Shown here one piece after another: positions 34,871 to 43,339 of a DNA stretch of 64,000 nt (position 1 is the first letter of the stretch; every line of letters starts with the position of its first letter). The DNA is from Spirochaetia bacterium. GTDB taxonomy: Bacteria; Spirochaetota; Leptospiria; Leptospirales; Leptonemataceae. The notes under the pieces are model-generated. The model ran no database searches and was not told the DNA's origin. It saw nothing but the letters and a program-made list of their open reading frames with translations. A program made the translations under genes and the position numbers. The stretch lies in assembly GCA_009885105.1 (NCBI GenBank), contig VFLI01000027.1:1-64000 (forward strand). Reading direction: 5' to 3'.

Positions 34871-36870
34871 GCGTCCAGCAGAAATATACCTTCCTCGAAT
34901 TGATGAAAGAGGCGGACGCGGTTGCGCGCGGCGCCAACCTCACGGATAAAATCAATCATTCTGTGTTTCGCGCGGTCAAATCCATGTCCACGGTCGAGAA
35001 TGCGAAGCAGAATGCCCTGTTCACGCCGGACATGCAGGTGCCCGGCGTTGTCAATCTCACCAAAAAAGATCTGCTGGCCGTTCTAAACCGGCTCATCTCT
35101 GAAAAACTGATCGCTCAGATTTTCCGCCTGGATTACGAGCCGGGCGGAGGAATAAAGCCGGTGCCCTGTTTTATCGCCGTGCCCGGGGAAGAACGCAACA
35201 CACCCATGCAGCTGTACACGGAGACTCTTTTCGCCTCAATTCGCGCTCTGGAACTGTATATGGATTCGCAGCCGCCTGCAACGAACGAGCAGGTCTGGAA
35301 GGATTTTGAAACCGACTTCTCGCTGGATCGAGCGCCGGCGCCGTCGGAAATAAAATCCACAATCGTCGATCTGTTTTCCGGAATTCACGCGGGAAAGTTC
35401 GCCCTTGTTCCGCCGGCGGAACTTCTCTCCACAACGATGAGCGAGCTTGAAGATGCGCTGGTGAGAAAAGGGCGCGCGGTAAAATTTCTGGATTACGGAC
35501 TGATGCCGCTGCGCGAGCAGGAGATTGCCCTTCGCTTTGAATCCGCGGCGGATTTTCTGACGGCGAATGTGATCCCGAAATTCAAAAGCAAAGGCAATGT
35601 AAAAAAAGAACTCGAGGCGGTGGCCATCGACGAATCGATGTACTATTCAGAGGAATTTGCCTCGCAGAGCGGGGATTTTACAGCCAGAAGGGCCGCCATA
35701 ATTAAAAAAACACTGCTGGCAGAGCCGACACGGGGAAAGGGCGCTCGTTTTCCCGGCGCTCTCTGCATAGAAACAATTCTGGCTCTGGAGGGGCAGATTC
35801 GCGGAAAATACCACGATAAGTGGCGAAGCGAAATTGCAAGACTGCACAATGAATTTCGCGGCAGTCTCCTGAAACCCGGAGGCGCCTGGAAGGACAGAAT
35901 TGTTTTTGTAGACGAGAAAGAAGTGACCTCCTATCCGGAAGAAGTCTGGAAGCGCATGCTGGACGATGCGGAGCTGCTGCACGGCGTATGGGAAAGAGCG
36001 GAGAGCACGGTTCACGTATTTGTCAGAAGAGACACAGCGACTTTTCGTCTGCTGGTGACCGGGATGATGAATCTGCCTCTGCATGTGCAGTGGCAGGTGC
36101 TGGCGATGAAATCGCTCCTGGAGAAGAACGAGAGTGAATTTGCGGAACTCTTTGATGATCCGGATTTCATCACGCAGTACGGGGCTCTTCTGCGCCTGGT
36201 GTATGTTTCGCTCATACCGTGGTACTATAGAATTTTTATCCTGCTGGGATTGAACTGGTTTCAGGACAGGGGATTCCAGATCGCCAAGCATAAAATTATG
36301 AGCGAGCAGAGAATCCTGGAGGAAAAAAGCAAACTTCGCGCAGAAATGCGGGCCGTTCAGCTGCGCGAAGAAAAACAGCTGAAGACAGCGCGTATTCGCG
36401 ACCTGGAAGTTTCAAATAAGATTATCGAAAAAATCGATCAGTTCCTGATGACGGACAGCAAAATACCGTCCGTTTCCGATATCAAAGCGTCGCTGCCGGA
36501 AATTGAGGAGGGAAGTTTTCAGGAGATACTGAAACGGGAGAATTTTCAGATTGTTCAGTACGGGAAGGGCGGGGATGAACAGAACATACTTCTCTACCCT
36601 CTGAATCATGAATGGAGAGTGCGTTGCGCCCGCATCCGCCGCGTGATGGACCGCATTAAGAATCTGAAGCCATGGGATCCGGGCGGTCCCGATAAAGAAA
36701 TTGCCGATAAAATAAAACTGATTCTCAAACATGTCTCTAAAACAGAAAACCAGACAGCTGCTGAGGTTTCGGCGGACGATCCATACAAACGATTTGAAAA
36801 AGAACTGAACAAACAGAAACAGAAGAACTCGCTGCCGGACTTTGACGATGACGATGAACTGGAAGTTTGA
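34867..36870 (+). CDS. Large uncharacterised cytoplasmic protein
   Basis: 667 residues, no signal peptide and no family recognised. The N-terminal 200 residues are mixed alpha/beta. Residues 440-470 contain one moderately hydrophobic stretch (LVYVSLIPWYYRIFILLGLNW), followed by a strongly charged coiled coil (about 480-525), a compact segment (530-620) and a very charged tail ending PDFDDDDELEV. It overlaps the LOG gene by 4 bases, so both are cotranslated. It may be specific to spirochaetes. No enzymatic motif was seen. Confidence 0.7.
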   Translation: MSVQQKYTFLELMKEADAVARGANLTDKINHSVFRAVKSMSTVENAKQNALFTPDMQVPGVVNLTKKDLLAVLNRLISEKLIAQIFRLDYEPGGGIKPVPCFIAVPGEERNTPMQLYTETLFASIRALELYMDSQPPATNEQVWKDFETDFSLDRAPAPSEIKSTIVDLFSGIHAGKFALVPPAELLSTTMSELEDALVRKGRAVKFLDYGLMPLREQEIALRFESAADFLTANVIPKFKSKGNVKKELEAVAIDESMYYSEEFASQSGDFTARRAAIIKKTLLAEPTRGKGARFPGALCIETILALEGQIRGKYHDKWRSEIARLHNEFRGSLLKPGGAWKDRIVFVDEKEVTSYPEEVWKRMLDDAELLHGVWERAESTVHVFVRRDTATFRLLVTGMMNLPLHVQWQVLAMKSLLEKNESEFAELFDDPDFITQYGALLRLVYVSLIPWYYRIFILLGLNWFQDRGFQIAKHKIMSEQRILEEKSKLRAEMRAVQLREEKQLKTARIRDLEVSNKIIEKIDQFLMTDSKIPSVSDIKASLPEIEEGSFQEILKRENFQIVQYGKGGDEQNILLYPLNHEWRVRCARIRRVMDRIKNLKPWDPGGPDKEIADKIKLILKHVSKTENQTAAEVSADDPYKRFEKELNKQKQKNSLPDFDDDDELEV

Positions 36871-36993
36871 CAAAAGCTGTGGTCGGCGGCAATTTTTTTG
36901 CTTTTCCCCTGAGACGACCGCACAATACATAGAGAAAAGGGTTCAGTCGCATAGTGCGGCGCAAAAAAAAGAAACCCGCGTCAGGAGAGTGTT

Positions 36994-37941
36994 ATGTCCG
37001 GTATTCTGAGCAGCGATCTGGAAGGCGAGCTGGATCGATTGAAGCATGACTTCAAAGAATTGAAAGATGAAGTCGAATCCATCCGTGAATCGCCCTATCT
37101 TCAATCTTCCATAAAGCATCTCAAATACGAACTGGTGATCGACCGTGAAGAAGTGATACGGCACGAACTGGGCCACAAAATAAATGAGAAGCACGGCACG
37201 ATGTACGAGATCAAAACGCAGGCAAAGCGTTTTGCCCATCTGCTCGGACTGGATGCGGATATGGTGCGTGTCAGCGTTACGGAAGCCGTGCAGAACATTC
37301 TGGAACACGGGACAGGCCGCTACGCAACTATAACGCTGGAAATCAGAAATGACAGCGTCAATCCCTGCATGGTGAGCATCTTCAAGCACGAAATGGAGCC
37401 GGGTCACAAGTACACCCTGAGCGAAATCAACCAGAACGCGATGAAAGGGGACATCACGTCTCCCCAGTTTGACTTTGAATCCAACCGGGGCCGCGGCGAA
37501 TTTATCATGAAACAGCTGACGGATGAACGCCGGATTCTGAACGGGATTGAGATCAACCGCGACGGTAAAAAAGTTCACTACTTCAAACGCATTCTTATCA
37601 ATTACAAAAATCCTGGAGGGCCGAGAGAGAGGGTTTCATTCCAGGAAATCAAGGATGAAATCGACCGTCTGGATTACGAAGATGTCGTCTGCTGTTTCCA
37701 TGTGGATCACACGGCGGACCGTCCGGACTCGGTGACCATCGCGACCACCAAAGCGCATATGGAGAAAGTTGCGGCCGCAATGATGCAGTATGAATTTCGA
37801 CTTGTGGAGCAGGAACCGTACTACAGAACAGTTTTCGCCACTTTTCAGCCCAACCGCAGTATGGACAAAGAGGAGCTCCTCAGGCTGTTTTCACAGGTCA
37901 AGCAGATCGTTTACCAGGAAGTGGAAGCAAAGGGGAATTGA
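36994..37941 (+). CDS. Anti-sigma-factor-type ATP-binding protein (RsbW-like)
   Basis: 315 residues. After a charged N-terminal helix, residues 75-205 form a GHKL ATPase of the HATPase_c_2 (RsbW/SpoIIAB) kind, with N-box VTEAVQNILEHG and a G2-like SNRGRGEFIMKQLTDE. Residues 205-315 are an extra domain of unknown kind. Such proteins bind a sigma factor or an anti-anti-sigma STAS protein and phosphorylate the latter; the SpoIIE phosphatases in this window (6091, 20219, 52445) are the expected opponents. A CAGGAGAG ribosome-binding site precedes the ATG. Its 3' end converges on the FecR gene with 3 bases between stops. Confidence 0.75.
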   Translation: MSGILSSDLEGELDRLKHDFKELKDEVESIRESPYLQSSIKHLKYELVIDREEVIRHELGHKINEKHGTMYEIKTQAKRFAHLLGLDADMVRVSVTEAVQNILEHGTGRYATITLEIRNDSVNPCMVSIFKHEMEPGHKYTLSEINQNAMKGDITSPQFDFESNRGRGEFIMKQLTDERRILNGIEINRDGKKVHYFKRILINYKNPGGPRERVSFQEIKDEIDRLDYEDVVCCFHVDHTADRPDSVTIATTKAHMEKVAAAMMQYEFRLVEQEPYYRTVFATFQPNRSMDKEELLRLFSQVKQIVYQEVEAKGN

Positions 37942-37944
37942 GTC

Positions 37945-38688
37945 TCAACGCCGTCTGTCTTCCCTGCGATTGCGAATGTTTTCTCTGGCATTGTCTCGGA
38001 TGCCTTCGCGTATCCGGCGGATGCGCTGTCTTCCGGCTCTGATTTTTTCAAGCCGTTCTTGAAAATGTGAATCTCTTCTGGATCGAAATTCTTCCAGCAC
38101 ACGCAGCCTTCTTCTGTGCGAATCGTCCATGATGCTCTCCATCATTTTCTGAAGCCTTCGCGCCTTCATGATTCTGCCTGCCCGGGCCCTGGCTCTGCCT
38201 CCCATCCGGTCTTCAACTTCGATTTCCCCTTCCTCCACCAGTATGCTTGTCTCCTCCTCGTCGGCTTCAACAAGAAATTCCGTGCCCCGTACGCTGGCCG
38301 TCGCTGTCGGCGTGGTGATACGGACATCGTGAGATCCGCTGCCATGGGCGACAGATGCGGCAACGCTACCACGCTGGAGATCGATCAAGAGAGAGCTTCC
38401 CGTTCCGGTAACAGCAAGATCCCCGATTTTTACAATTGCGTCTGTTCCGATTTGAAAGATAACGCCGGAAGAGGACTGTACGGATACCTTCCCGTCCTTT
38501 CCGGTCTCAATGATATCGCCGGCATAAACGAGGTCCTGGGCCTCCAGATCGAGATGCTGACCGGTCTGAATGATCTCTCTTTCTCCCGCCGCGAGTATGA
38601 CGATGGCGGCCGGTCTGTCCGCAAAAACTGAAGCGCCCCCGTAGACTGTCAGCAGGACAATTCCCGCAAAATGAATTTTACGAAGCAT
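37945..38688 (-). CDS. FecR-domain exported protein with Arg-rich tail
   Basis: 247 residues. Signal peptide (MLRKIHFAGIVLLTVYGGASVFA), FecR-type beta domain (about 28-155) with TPTATASVRGTEFLVE, then a remarkable Arg-rich helical tail (about 165-247; RIRRIREGIRDNAREN region) with more than 25 arginines. The tail could bind nucleic acid, lipopolysaccharide or another acidic polymer in the periplasm. Related in its FecR core to the lipoprotein at 9141-9851, but not lipidated and with a different tail. Monocistronic by position. Confidence 0.75.
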   Translation of the reverse strand: MLRKIHFAGIVLLTVYGGASVFADRPAAIVILAAGEREIIQTGQHLDLEAQDLVYAGDIIETGKDGKVSVQSSSGVIFQIGTDAIVKIGDLAVTGTGSSLLIDLQRGSVAASVAHGSGSHDVRITTPTATASVRGTEFLVEADEEETSILVEEGEIEVEDRMGGRARARAGRIMKARRLQKMMESIMDDSHRRRLRVLEEFRSRRDSHFQERLEKIRAGRQRIRRIREGIRDNARENIRNRREDRRR

Positions 38689-38786
38689 GGAAATCTGTAA
38701 AAAATCACCTGTGAAGATGCAACCAAAAAACGGCGGGGAAGGCAGGAAATGGCGTGAACTGGCGCGTACTTTTACATATAAACTGT

Positions 38787-38800
38787 ATGATTTATGTCAT
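38787..38800. promoter_or_regulatory. Possible CRP/FNR-type operator
   Basis: ATGAT-TTAT-GTCAT is an imperfect dyad similar to the FNR box pattern. Its centre is about 66 bases before the predicted transcription start of the redox operon, a usual place for an activator. Only about seven of ten consensus positions fit, so this is weak. Confidence 0.2.
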
Positions 38801-38823
38801 CGCATATTTATTTCCTATGGTAT

Positions 38824-38853
38824 TTGATAATCTGGACGGGTGACAATTAATAT
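38824..38853 (+). promoter_or_regulatory. Sigma-70-like promoter of the redox operon
   Basis: TTGATA at 38824-38829 and TAATAT at 38848-38853 are separated by 18 bases. The predicted start of transcription near 38860 leaves a leader of about 40 bases before the GGAGGAG ribosome-binding site and the cytochrome ATG at 38903. Confidence 0.4.
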
Positions 38854-38889
38854 TGCATTATAAATGAATCCTGGAGCGCCGGGCGTTCC

Positions 38890-38896
38890 GGAGGAG
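38890..38896 (+). promoter_or_regulatory. Ribosome-binding site deciding the cytochrome start
   Basis: GGAGGAG lies 6 bases before the ATG at 38903, which makes that codon, and not the in-frame ATG at 38864, the likely start. Confidence 0.7.
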
Positions 38897-38902
38897 AGTC
38901 AA

Positions 38903-39418
38903 ATGAAGCAAAACTTTTCCGATTACAGTCATGTCAAGCGACTGGGAATTGTTATCGCACTTGGTTTTGGAATAACACTGACCCTGCGTGCCGTCCTGGT
39001 TCCCGCAACATTCGGGGATATGGGCCGTTTCCGAGCCGTTGCCATTGATGAAATTCGAGCAAAGACCCCGGTGCATGTGGGTAAAATAGGCTGCCTGGAC
39101 TGCCATGCCGGAGACATTCCCATCTGGGATAAAGGAAAGCATGCGACCATGTCCTGCGAATCCTGCCATCTGCCCATGGGAGCGCATGCAAAGGCGCAGG
39201 AAGACGGCACGGATGATCCAACCGCAGAAATGAAGTTGGAGGACAAGACATGCCTTCTCTGTCATGAGAAGAGCGATGCCCGGCCGCCCGGTGTCGTCCG
39301 ACAGGTGGCTTCCGCAGACCATCATCCGTCTGCAGTCTCGCATAAAAGCTGTGCTGGCTGTCATGACCCGCACAATCCAACGAGCAAACCGGCGCCATCG
39401 GATGACGGGGAAAATTAG
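38903..39418 (+). CDS. Membrane-anchored tetrahaem cytochrome c
   Basis: 171 residues. One N-terminal membrane segment (LGIVIALGFGITLTLRAVLV, about residues 15-35) anchors an exported domain with four covalent-haem motifs: CLDCH, CESCH, CLLCH and CAGCH. Extra histidines (GKHATMSC, ADHHPSAVSHKSC) can serve as distal ligands, as in NrfH/NapC-like and other small multihaem electron carriers. First gene of the operon with the ferredoxin (39428), NrfD (40191) and flavoprotein (41486) genes; expected to move electrons between the membrane quinone pool and a periplasmic partner. Confidence 0.88.
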   Translation: MKQNFSDYSHVKRLGIVIALGFGITLTLRAVLVPATFGDMGRFRAVAIDEIRAKTPVHVGKIGCLDCHAGDIPIWDKGKHATMSCESCHLPMGAHAKAQEDGTDDPTAEMKLEDKTCLLCHEKSDARPPGVVRQVASADHHPSAVSHKSCAGCHDPHNPTSKPAPSDDGEN

Positions 39419-39427
39419 GAGGTCATT

Positions 39428-40189
39428 ATGAAAATCAATCGAAAAGGATTCCTTGCGGGTTTTGGCACTTTTCTGGCTGCGCTGACGCCCTGGAATAAAC
39501 TGAGAAGCACACCGGAGGCGCAGAAGAATCCGGATGCGCCGCCGGAATACAATCCACACGACCATGAGTGGGCCATGGGTATTGATATCGATAAATGCAT
39601 CGGCTGCGGCCGCTGCGTCAACGGATGCAAAAGAGAAAACAACATACCGCTCGATAAACCGTACTCCCGCAACTGGGTGGAACGATATCAGATCATGACG
39701 GACGGCACCGTCAAGGTGGACTCGCCGATGGGAGGACAGGATGGATTCCCGCCTCTCACACGCACACCGGAGCATGCGGACATCTTTTTTGTTCCCAAAC
39801 TCTGCAATATCTGCGAAAACTCGGCCTGCACACAGGTGTGTCCGGTCGGCGCGACGTTTTTCTCTCCGGACGGGGTCACGCTGGTGGATTCGAATTACTG
39901 CATCGGCTGCGGCTACTGCGTTCAGGCCTGTCCGTTCGGGACTCGATTCATGAATCCGGATACGCATGTGGCGGAGAAATGCAATCTTTGCTACCACCGC
40001 ATAACGCGCGGGCTTCTGCCCGCCTGCGTGGAAGTCTGCCCGACCCAGGCGAGAATTTTCGGCGATCTGAAAGATCACGACAGCGATATCAGCAAGTTCC
40101 GCAGAAGAGGACGGTTGAATGTGCTCAGGCAGCACCTGGGCACGGAACCGCGCCTGATGTATGCCGGAATGCGCAGGGAGGTTCACTGA
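39428..40189 (+). CDS. Exported 4x[4Fe-4S] ferredoxin-type subunit
   Basis: 253 residues. The N-terminus NRKGFLAGFGTFLAAL resembles a Tat signal in which the second Arg is Lys. Cys clusters CIGCGRCVNGC, CNICENSACTQVC, CIGCGYCVQAC and CNLC...CVEVCP fit four [4Fe-4S] clusters, as in the electron-transfer subunits of DMSO, polysulfide and nitrite reductase complexes (DmsB/PsrB/NrfC). An AGGAGGT ribosome-binding site at 39417-39423 overlaps the cytochrome stop. It would pass electrons between the NrfD subunit at 40191 and the catalytic partner. No molybdopterin subunit is nearby. Confidence 0.88.
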   Translation: MKINRKGFLAGFGTFLAALTPWNKLRSTPEAQKNPDAPPEYNPHDHEWAMGIDIDKCIGCGRCVNGCKRENNIPLDKPYSRNWVERYQIMTDGTVKVDSPMGGQDGFPPLTRTPEHADIFFVPKLCNICENSACTQVCPVGATFFSPDGVTLVDSNYCIGCGYCVQACPFGTRFMNPDTHVAEKCNLCYHRITRGLLPACVEVCPTQARIFGDLKDHDSDISKFRRRGRLNVLRQHLGTEPRLMYAGMRREVH

Positions 40190-40190
40190 G

Positions 40191-41369
40191 ATGATGCCTG
40201 ACAACTTTTTTTTCCCCAATGAATCGGAGCTCCTCTGGAGCGTTCTGATTGTGCTCTATCCATTTCTCAGCGGATTTGTGGGCGGCGCCTTCATCATCGC
40301 ATCGATGGAGAATATTTTCAGAATCGAGTCGACAAAATCGACATATCGCCTGGCGCTTCACGTCACTCTGTCCATTCTCCTGATTGCGACACTGCCGCTG
40401 CTCCTGCACCTTGGACATCCGGAGAGATCGTACGAGATCTTCATCACACCGAATCCGAATTCCGCCATGGCCATGTTCGGTTATGTGTATGTCTGGTATC
40501 TGATGGCCGTGATCGTCACAGCTATCTGGTTCGATTACCATTCAGACATGGTGCTCTGGGCGCGCGAAAGCACTGGCTGGAGACGCACCTTCTACCGCAT
40601 TGCGACTCTCGGTGTGGATCATCTCAATGAGAGAACCCGGGAAATCGACGCAAAGTTCGGACGTATCATCACCGGAATCGGCATTCCGTCCGCTATGATT
40701 CTGCCTGGCTACGTCGGATTCATTTTCGGATCCATGAAAGCCAATCCCTGGTGGTCGTCGGTGCTCATGCCTGTGATTTTCATATTCTCCGCTCTGGTTT
40801 CCGGAAATGCCCTGGTCATGCTGATTGACGTGATTCTCGCAAAACTGCGGCACCGCGAAATCAACCTGGCCGGTCTTGCGACAAAAGCGCGGTTTCTTCT
40901 GTATATTTTTGCTCTGGATTTCGCGCTTGAAGTTCTCGACCTGGCCCACCGTCTCTATGAGGGGGAAGAGTCGATTGGAATTCTGAGAAACCTGATGAAT
41001 GGACCGCTTTTTATCTCGCTGTTTTTCACACAGTTCTTTATCGGGACAATGGTGCCGATTGCGCTGATCGGCATAACACAGATGAAGAAAATCAAAGAAA
41101 ATCCTGTGCTTCATCTGCGAATGATCGTGGTTTCAGCCGCTCTTTCCATTGTCGGCATACTGGCCATGCGCTGGAATGTCGTCATCGGAGGACAGATGTT
41201 CTCCAAGAGCCTGCGCGGATTCCGGCATCTTGATTTTGATCTGCTGGGAAGAGAGGGCGTGCTGATGGCGGTCCTGATTCTCTGCGTGCCAATTGTCATT
41301 TTCTATGTGATCACCCGTCTTCTGCCCACGCGCGAAGACAAGAGGCACGACGTCAACGCAGGAAGCTGA
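40191..41369 (+). CDS. NrfD/PsrC-type quinone-reactive membrane subunit
   Basis: 392 residues with 8-10 membrane segments. The pattern fits the NrfD/PsrC/DmsC superfamily: an early GAFIIASMENIF helix, LLLHLGHPERSYEI between helices, and a quinol-facing MFGYVYVWYL segment. Start at 40191 has GGGAGG 9 bases upstream; the longer frame from 40161 would overlap the ferredoxin gene. It exchanges electrons with menaquinol and hands them to the FeS protein at 39428 (or the reverse). Downstream, a strong hairpin separates it from the flavoprotein gene. Confidence 0.87.
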   Translation: MMPDNFFFPNESELLWSVLIVLYPFLSGFVGGAFIIASMENIFRIESTKSTYRLALHVTLSILLIATLPLLLHLGHPERSYEIFITPNPNSAMAMFGYVYVWYLMAVIVTAIWFDYHSDMVLWARESTGWRRTFYRIATLGVDHLNERTREIDAKFGRIITGIGIPSAMILPGYVGFIFGSMKANPWWSSVLMPVIFIFSALVSGNALVMLIDVILAKLRHREINLAGLATKARFLLYIFALDFALEVLDLAHRLYEGEESIGILRNLMNGPLFISLFFTQFFIGTMVPIALIGITQMKKIKENPVLHLRMIVVSAALSIVGILAMRWNVVIGGQMFSKSLRGFRHLDFDLLGREGVLMAVLILCVPIVIFYVITRLLPTREDKRHDVNAGS

Positions 41370-41392
41370 CTTTCAAATTCTCCTCCCCCTTC

Positions 41393-41419
41393 GGTGCGCC
41401 CGGATCAGCCGGGCGCACC
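41393..41419 (+). other. Strong intercistronic hairpin
   Basis: GGTGCGCCCGG (41393-41403) and CCGGGCGCACC (41409-41419) form a perfect 11-bp GC-rich stem with the loop ATCAG. No T-run follows, so it is more likely an RNA-stability or processing element, or a partial terminator, than a full intrinsic terminator. It would lower expression of the flavoprotein relative to the first three genes. Confidence 0.6.
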
Positions 41420-41485
41420 AGGCGGGCCCCAGGTCGGCTAAAAGCAGATTGACTTTCACAGAGCCAGCTGGAACCAAAGAAGAAC

Positions 41486-43306
41486 ATGGACATTTCCAGA
41501 AAAAAATTCCTGAAAGGCATTCTTGGCGCCGCAGCGTCCGTTCCCGCAGCCGGGATTCTCGGCGGCGGCTATTCGTATCTGGCAAACTCAAAATACAAAA
41601 CCGACTTCCCCCGCATACCGGACAACAAAGTTCGCCTGCCGCCCAACGGCAAAAGCGTGCTGATTCTGGGCGGAGGGCTTTCCGGTCTTCAGGCGGCCTG
41701 CGAACTTGTGGACCGGGGGTTTCAGGTTACGATTCTTGAGAAATCGGGCCTGCCGGGCGGCAAACTCAAAGCCTGGCGCGACAAACATTTTGCGCGAAAG
41801 TATTTCGGGCAGCAGGGATTCACCCGGGAGCACGGACTGCACGGAGTCTGGCAGTTTTACAAAAACCTGCGCGAATTCATGGGCCGGCACGATATCGGCC
41901 TGAATCCTCTTACGAAGGATGAAACGTTTTATTATTTTATCGACAGTCAGGGAGTGCAGAATCGTCTCAAATCGGTCACCTGGCCGGTTCCGTTCGATCG
42001 CATGGAACAGCTGGGAAATCCGGGTATGTACGTGCCCAAAAAAGACGATGTGCAGACTCCGGACGGCGTCGTCGGACCCGGCATGGCCAGCCTGAAGCTC
42101 TGGGGTTTCGATTACAGCGACGATGATCAGAGACTCTATCTGGATACAATGACTTTCGCCGCCTGGGCGCGCAAAGCCGGCGTCAGCGAACAGTGGATAC
42201 GCTATTATTTTGATGCGATCGCGGACATGGGTTTTTTCAGCACCTCGGAAGAGTGCTCCGCCCTGGCGGTCGCCCAGTTCGTGCGCCTGGGAGCCAGTCC
42301 CACGGATTCCCGCGTCGACTTTTTCAAATGGCCGCCGGATGAAAGTTTTATCCAGCCGATGGTCCGGCACATTCTGTCCGGAGGAGGGAAAATTCTCTAC
42401 GATCATGAAGTGACATCGCTCAAAGTTGAAAACGGCCGAATCGCAGGGGCGCATACCAATCAGGCGCTGCCCGCCGGCCGTGTGCGAAGATGCCGCATCT
42501 GCGGCAATCTGATCTACGGCAATGAGCATCACGACCACTGTCCGTTCTGCGGAGCCCACGGCGAGCGCATTGAAGTCGTTTCCGCGGCGGAAAAAGTTCC
42601 CGGATTCTACAGCGCGGATCATTACATTGTTTCCATGGATGTGCCCGGGGCCAGAAAACTTGTCATGAGTTCGCCGCCGCTGGGAGAGACTGAATATTTT
42701 AAAAAAATTACATACCTTTCGAACTCCACAATTCTGTGCGTGAATCTTCTCTACGAAAATTCTGACGCCTGGGAGAAACGATTTGTGCCTGGGACGTATT
42801 TCACGGCCGTGGATTTCATGCCCACGGGCTACAAGGTCCTGGGATTCACGAGCAACTGGTCGTCTAAAGAAATACCGGAGCTGAAAAAGCAGCGCGTCGA
42901 TCTGATCGAAGTGCAGGTCAGCAAATGGAGGCAGTTCGCCGGGAAAACTTTTCCTGAAATAGCGCAGGCCGTTCATGAGGATTTGAAGCTTGTGATTCCG
43001 GATCTGAAAAATTATTCTGAATTCTACATCAACCGATGGGATACATACACAGGCTTTCTGCCCGGAGACGAGAAAAAACGTCCGGAGATACAATCACCGG
43101 TGGAGAATCTCATGTTCATCGGCGACTGGGTTCACATACCGCAGCTGACTGTATTTATGGAGAGAACCAACGTAACTGCGAAGACAGCCGTAAATCTGCT
43201 GCTCGATAAATGCGGCCTGGAAGAAGGAAAAATCGAGATACTCAATTCCGGCATCCCCGACTGGCCGACGGATCTGATCGGCATGTTCACCAGCGTTGAG
43301 GTGTGA
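41486..43306 (+). CDS. Exported FAD oxidoreductase with rubredoxin insert
   Basis: 606 residues. Tat-like signal (SRKKFLKGILGAAASVPAAG; Arg-Lys in place of Arg-Arg), then a phytoene-desaturase/amine-oxidase-type flavoprotein. The FAD site is ILGGGLSGLQAACELVDRG with EKSGLPGGK near residues 55-95, and the closing FAD motif NLMFIGDWVHIPQL near 545. Between them, at about residues 334-366, sits a rubrerythrin-type rubredoxin knuckle CRICG...CPFCG with four Cys for one Fe. Desaturase-type enzymes oxidise C-C or C-N bonds and use quinones or other acceptors. Together with the upstream cytochrome, FeS and NrfD genes it probably forms a membrane redox complex in which this flavoprotein is the catalytic subunit. 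Substrate unknown. Confidence 0.82.
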   Translation: MDISRKKFLKGILGAAASVPAAGILGGGYSYLANSKYKTDFPRIPDNKVRLPPNGKSVLILGGGLSGLQAACELVDRGFQVTILEKSGLPGGKLKAWRDKHFARKYFGQQGFTREHGLHGVWQFYKNLREFMGRHDIGLNPLTKDETFYYFIDSQGVQNRLKSVTWPVPFDRMEQLGNPGMYVPKKDDVQTPDGVVGPGMASLKLWGFDYSDDDQRLYLDTMTFAAWARKAGVSEQWIRYYFDAIADMGFFSTSEECSALAVAQFVRLGASPTDSRVDFFKWPPDESFIQPMVRHILSGGGKILYDHEVTSLKVENGRIAGAHTNQALPAGRVRRCRICGNLIYGNEHHDHCPFCGAHGERIEVVSAAEKVPGFYSADHYIVSMDVPGARKLVMSSPPLGETEYFKKITYLSNSTILCVNLLYENSDAWEKRFVPGTYFTAVDFMPTGYKVLGFTSNWSSKEIPELKKQRVDLIEVQVSKWRQFAGKTFPEIAQAVHEDLKLVIPDLKNYSEFYINRWDTYTGFLPGDEKKRPEIQSPVENLMFIGDWVHIPQLTVFMERTNVTAKTAVNLLLDKCGLEEGKIEILNSGIPDWPTDLIGMFTSVEV

Positions 43307-43339
43307 AAAGAGGCGGGGAAAACAGTATGCTCAGGCCTG

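Noticed and set aside
38858-40219. Open frame of about 450 codons on the minus strand across the cytochrome and ferredoxin genes
   Set aside because: The plus strand encodes clear CXXCH and [4Fe-4S] proteins with good ribosome-binding sites; the opposite frame has low-complexity His/Arg-rich sequence and is a shadow.
41588-43093. Open frame of about 500 codons opposite the FAD oxidoreductase
   Set aside because: No recognisable domain and it is fully covered by a flavoprotein with intact motifs; GC-rich codon use opens the reverse frame.
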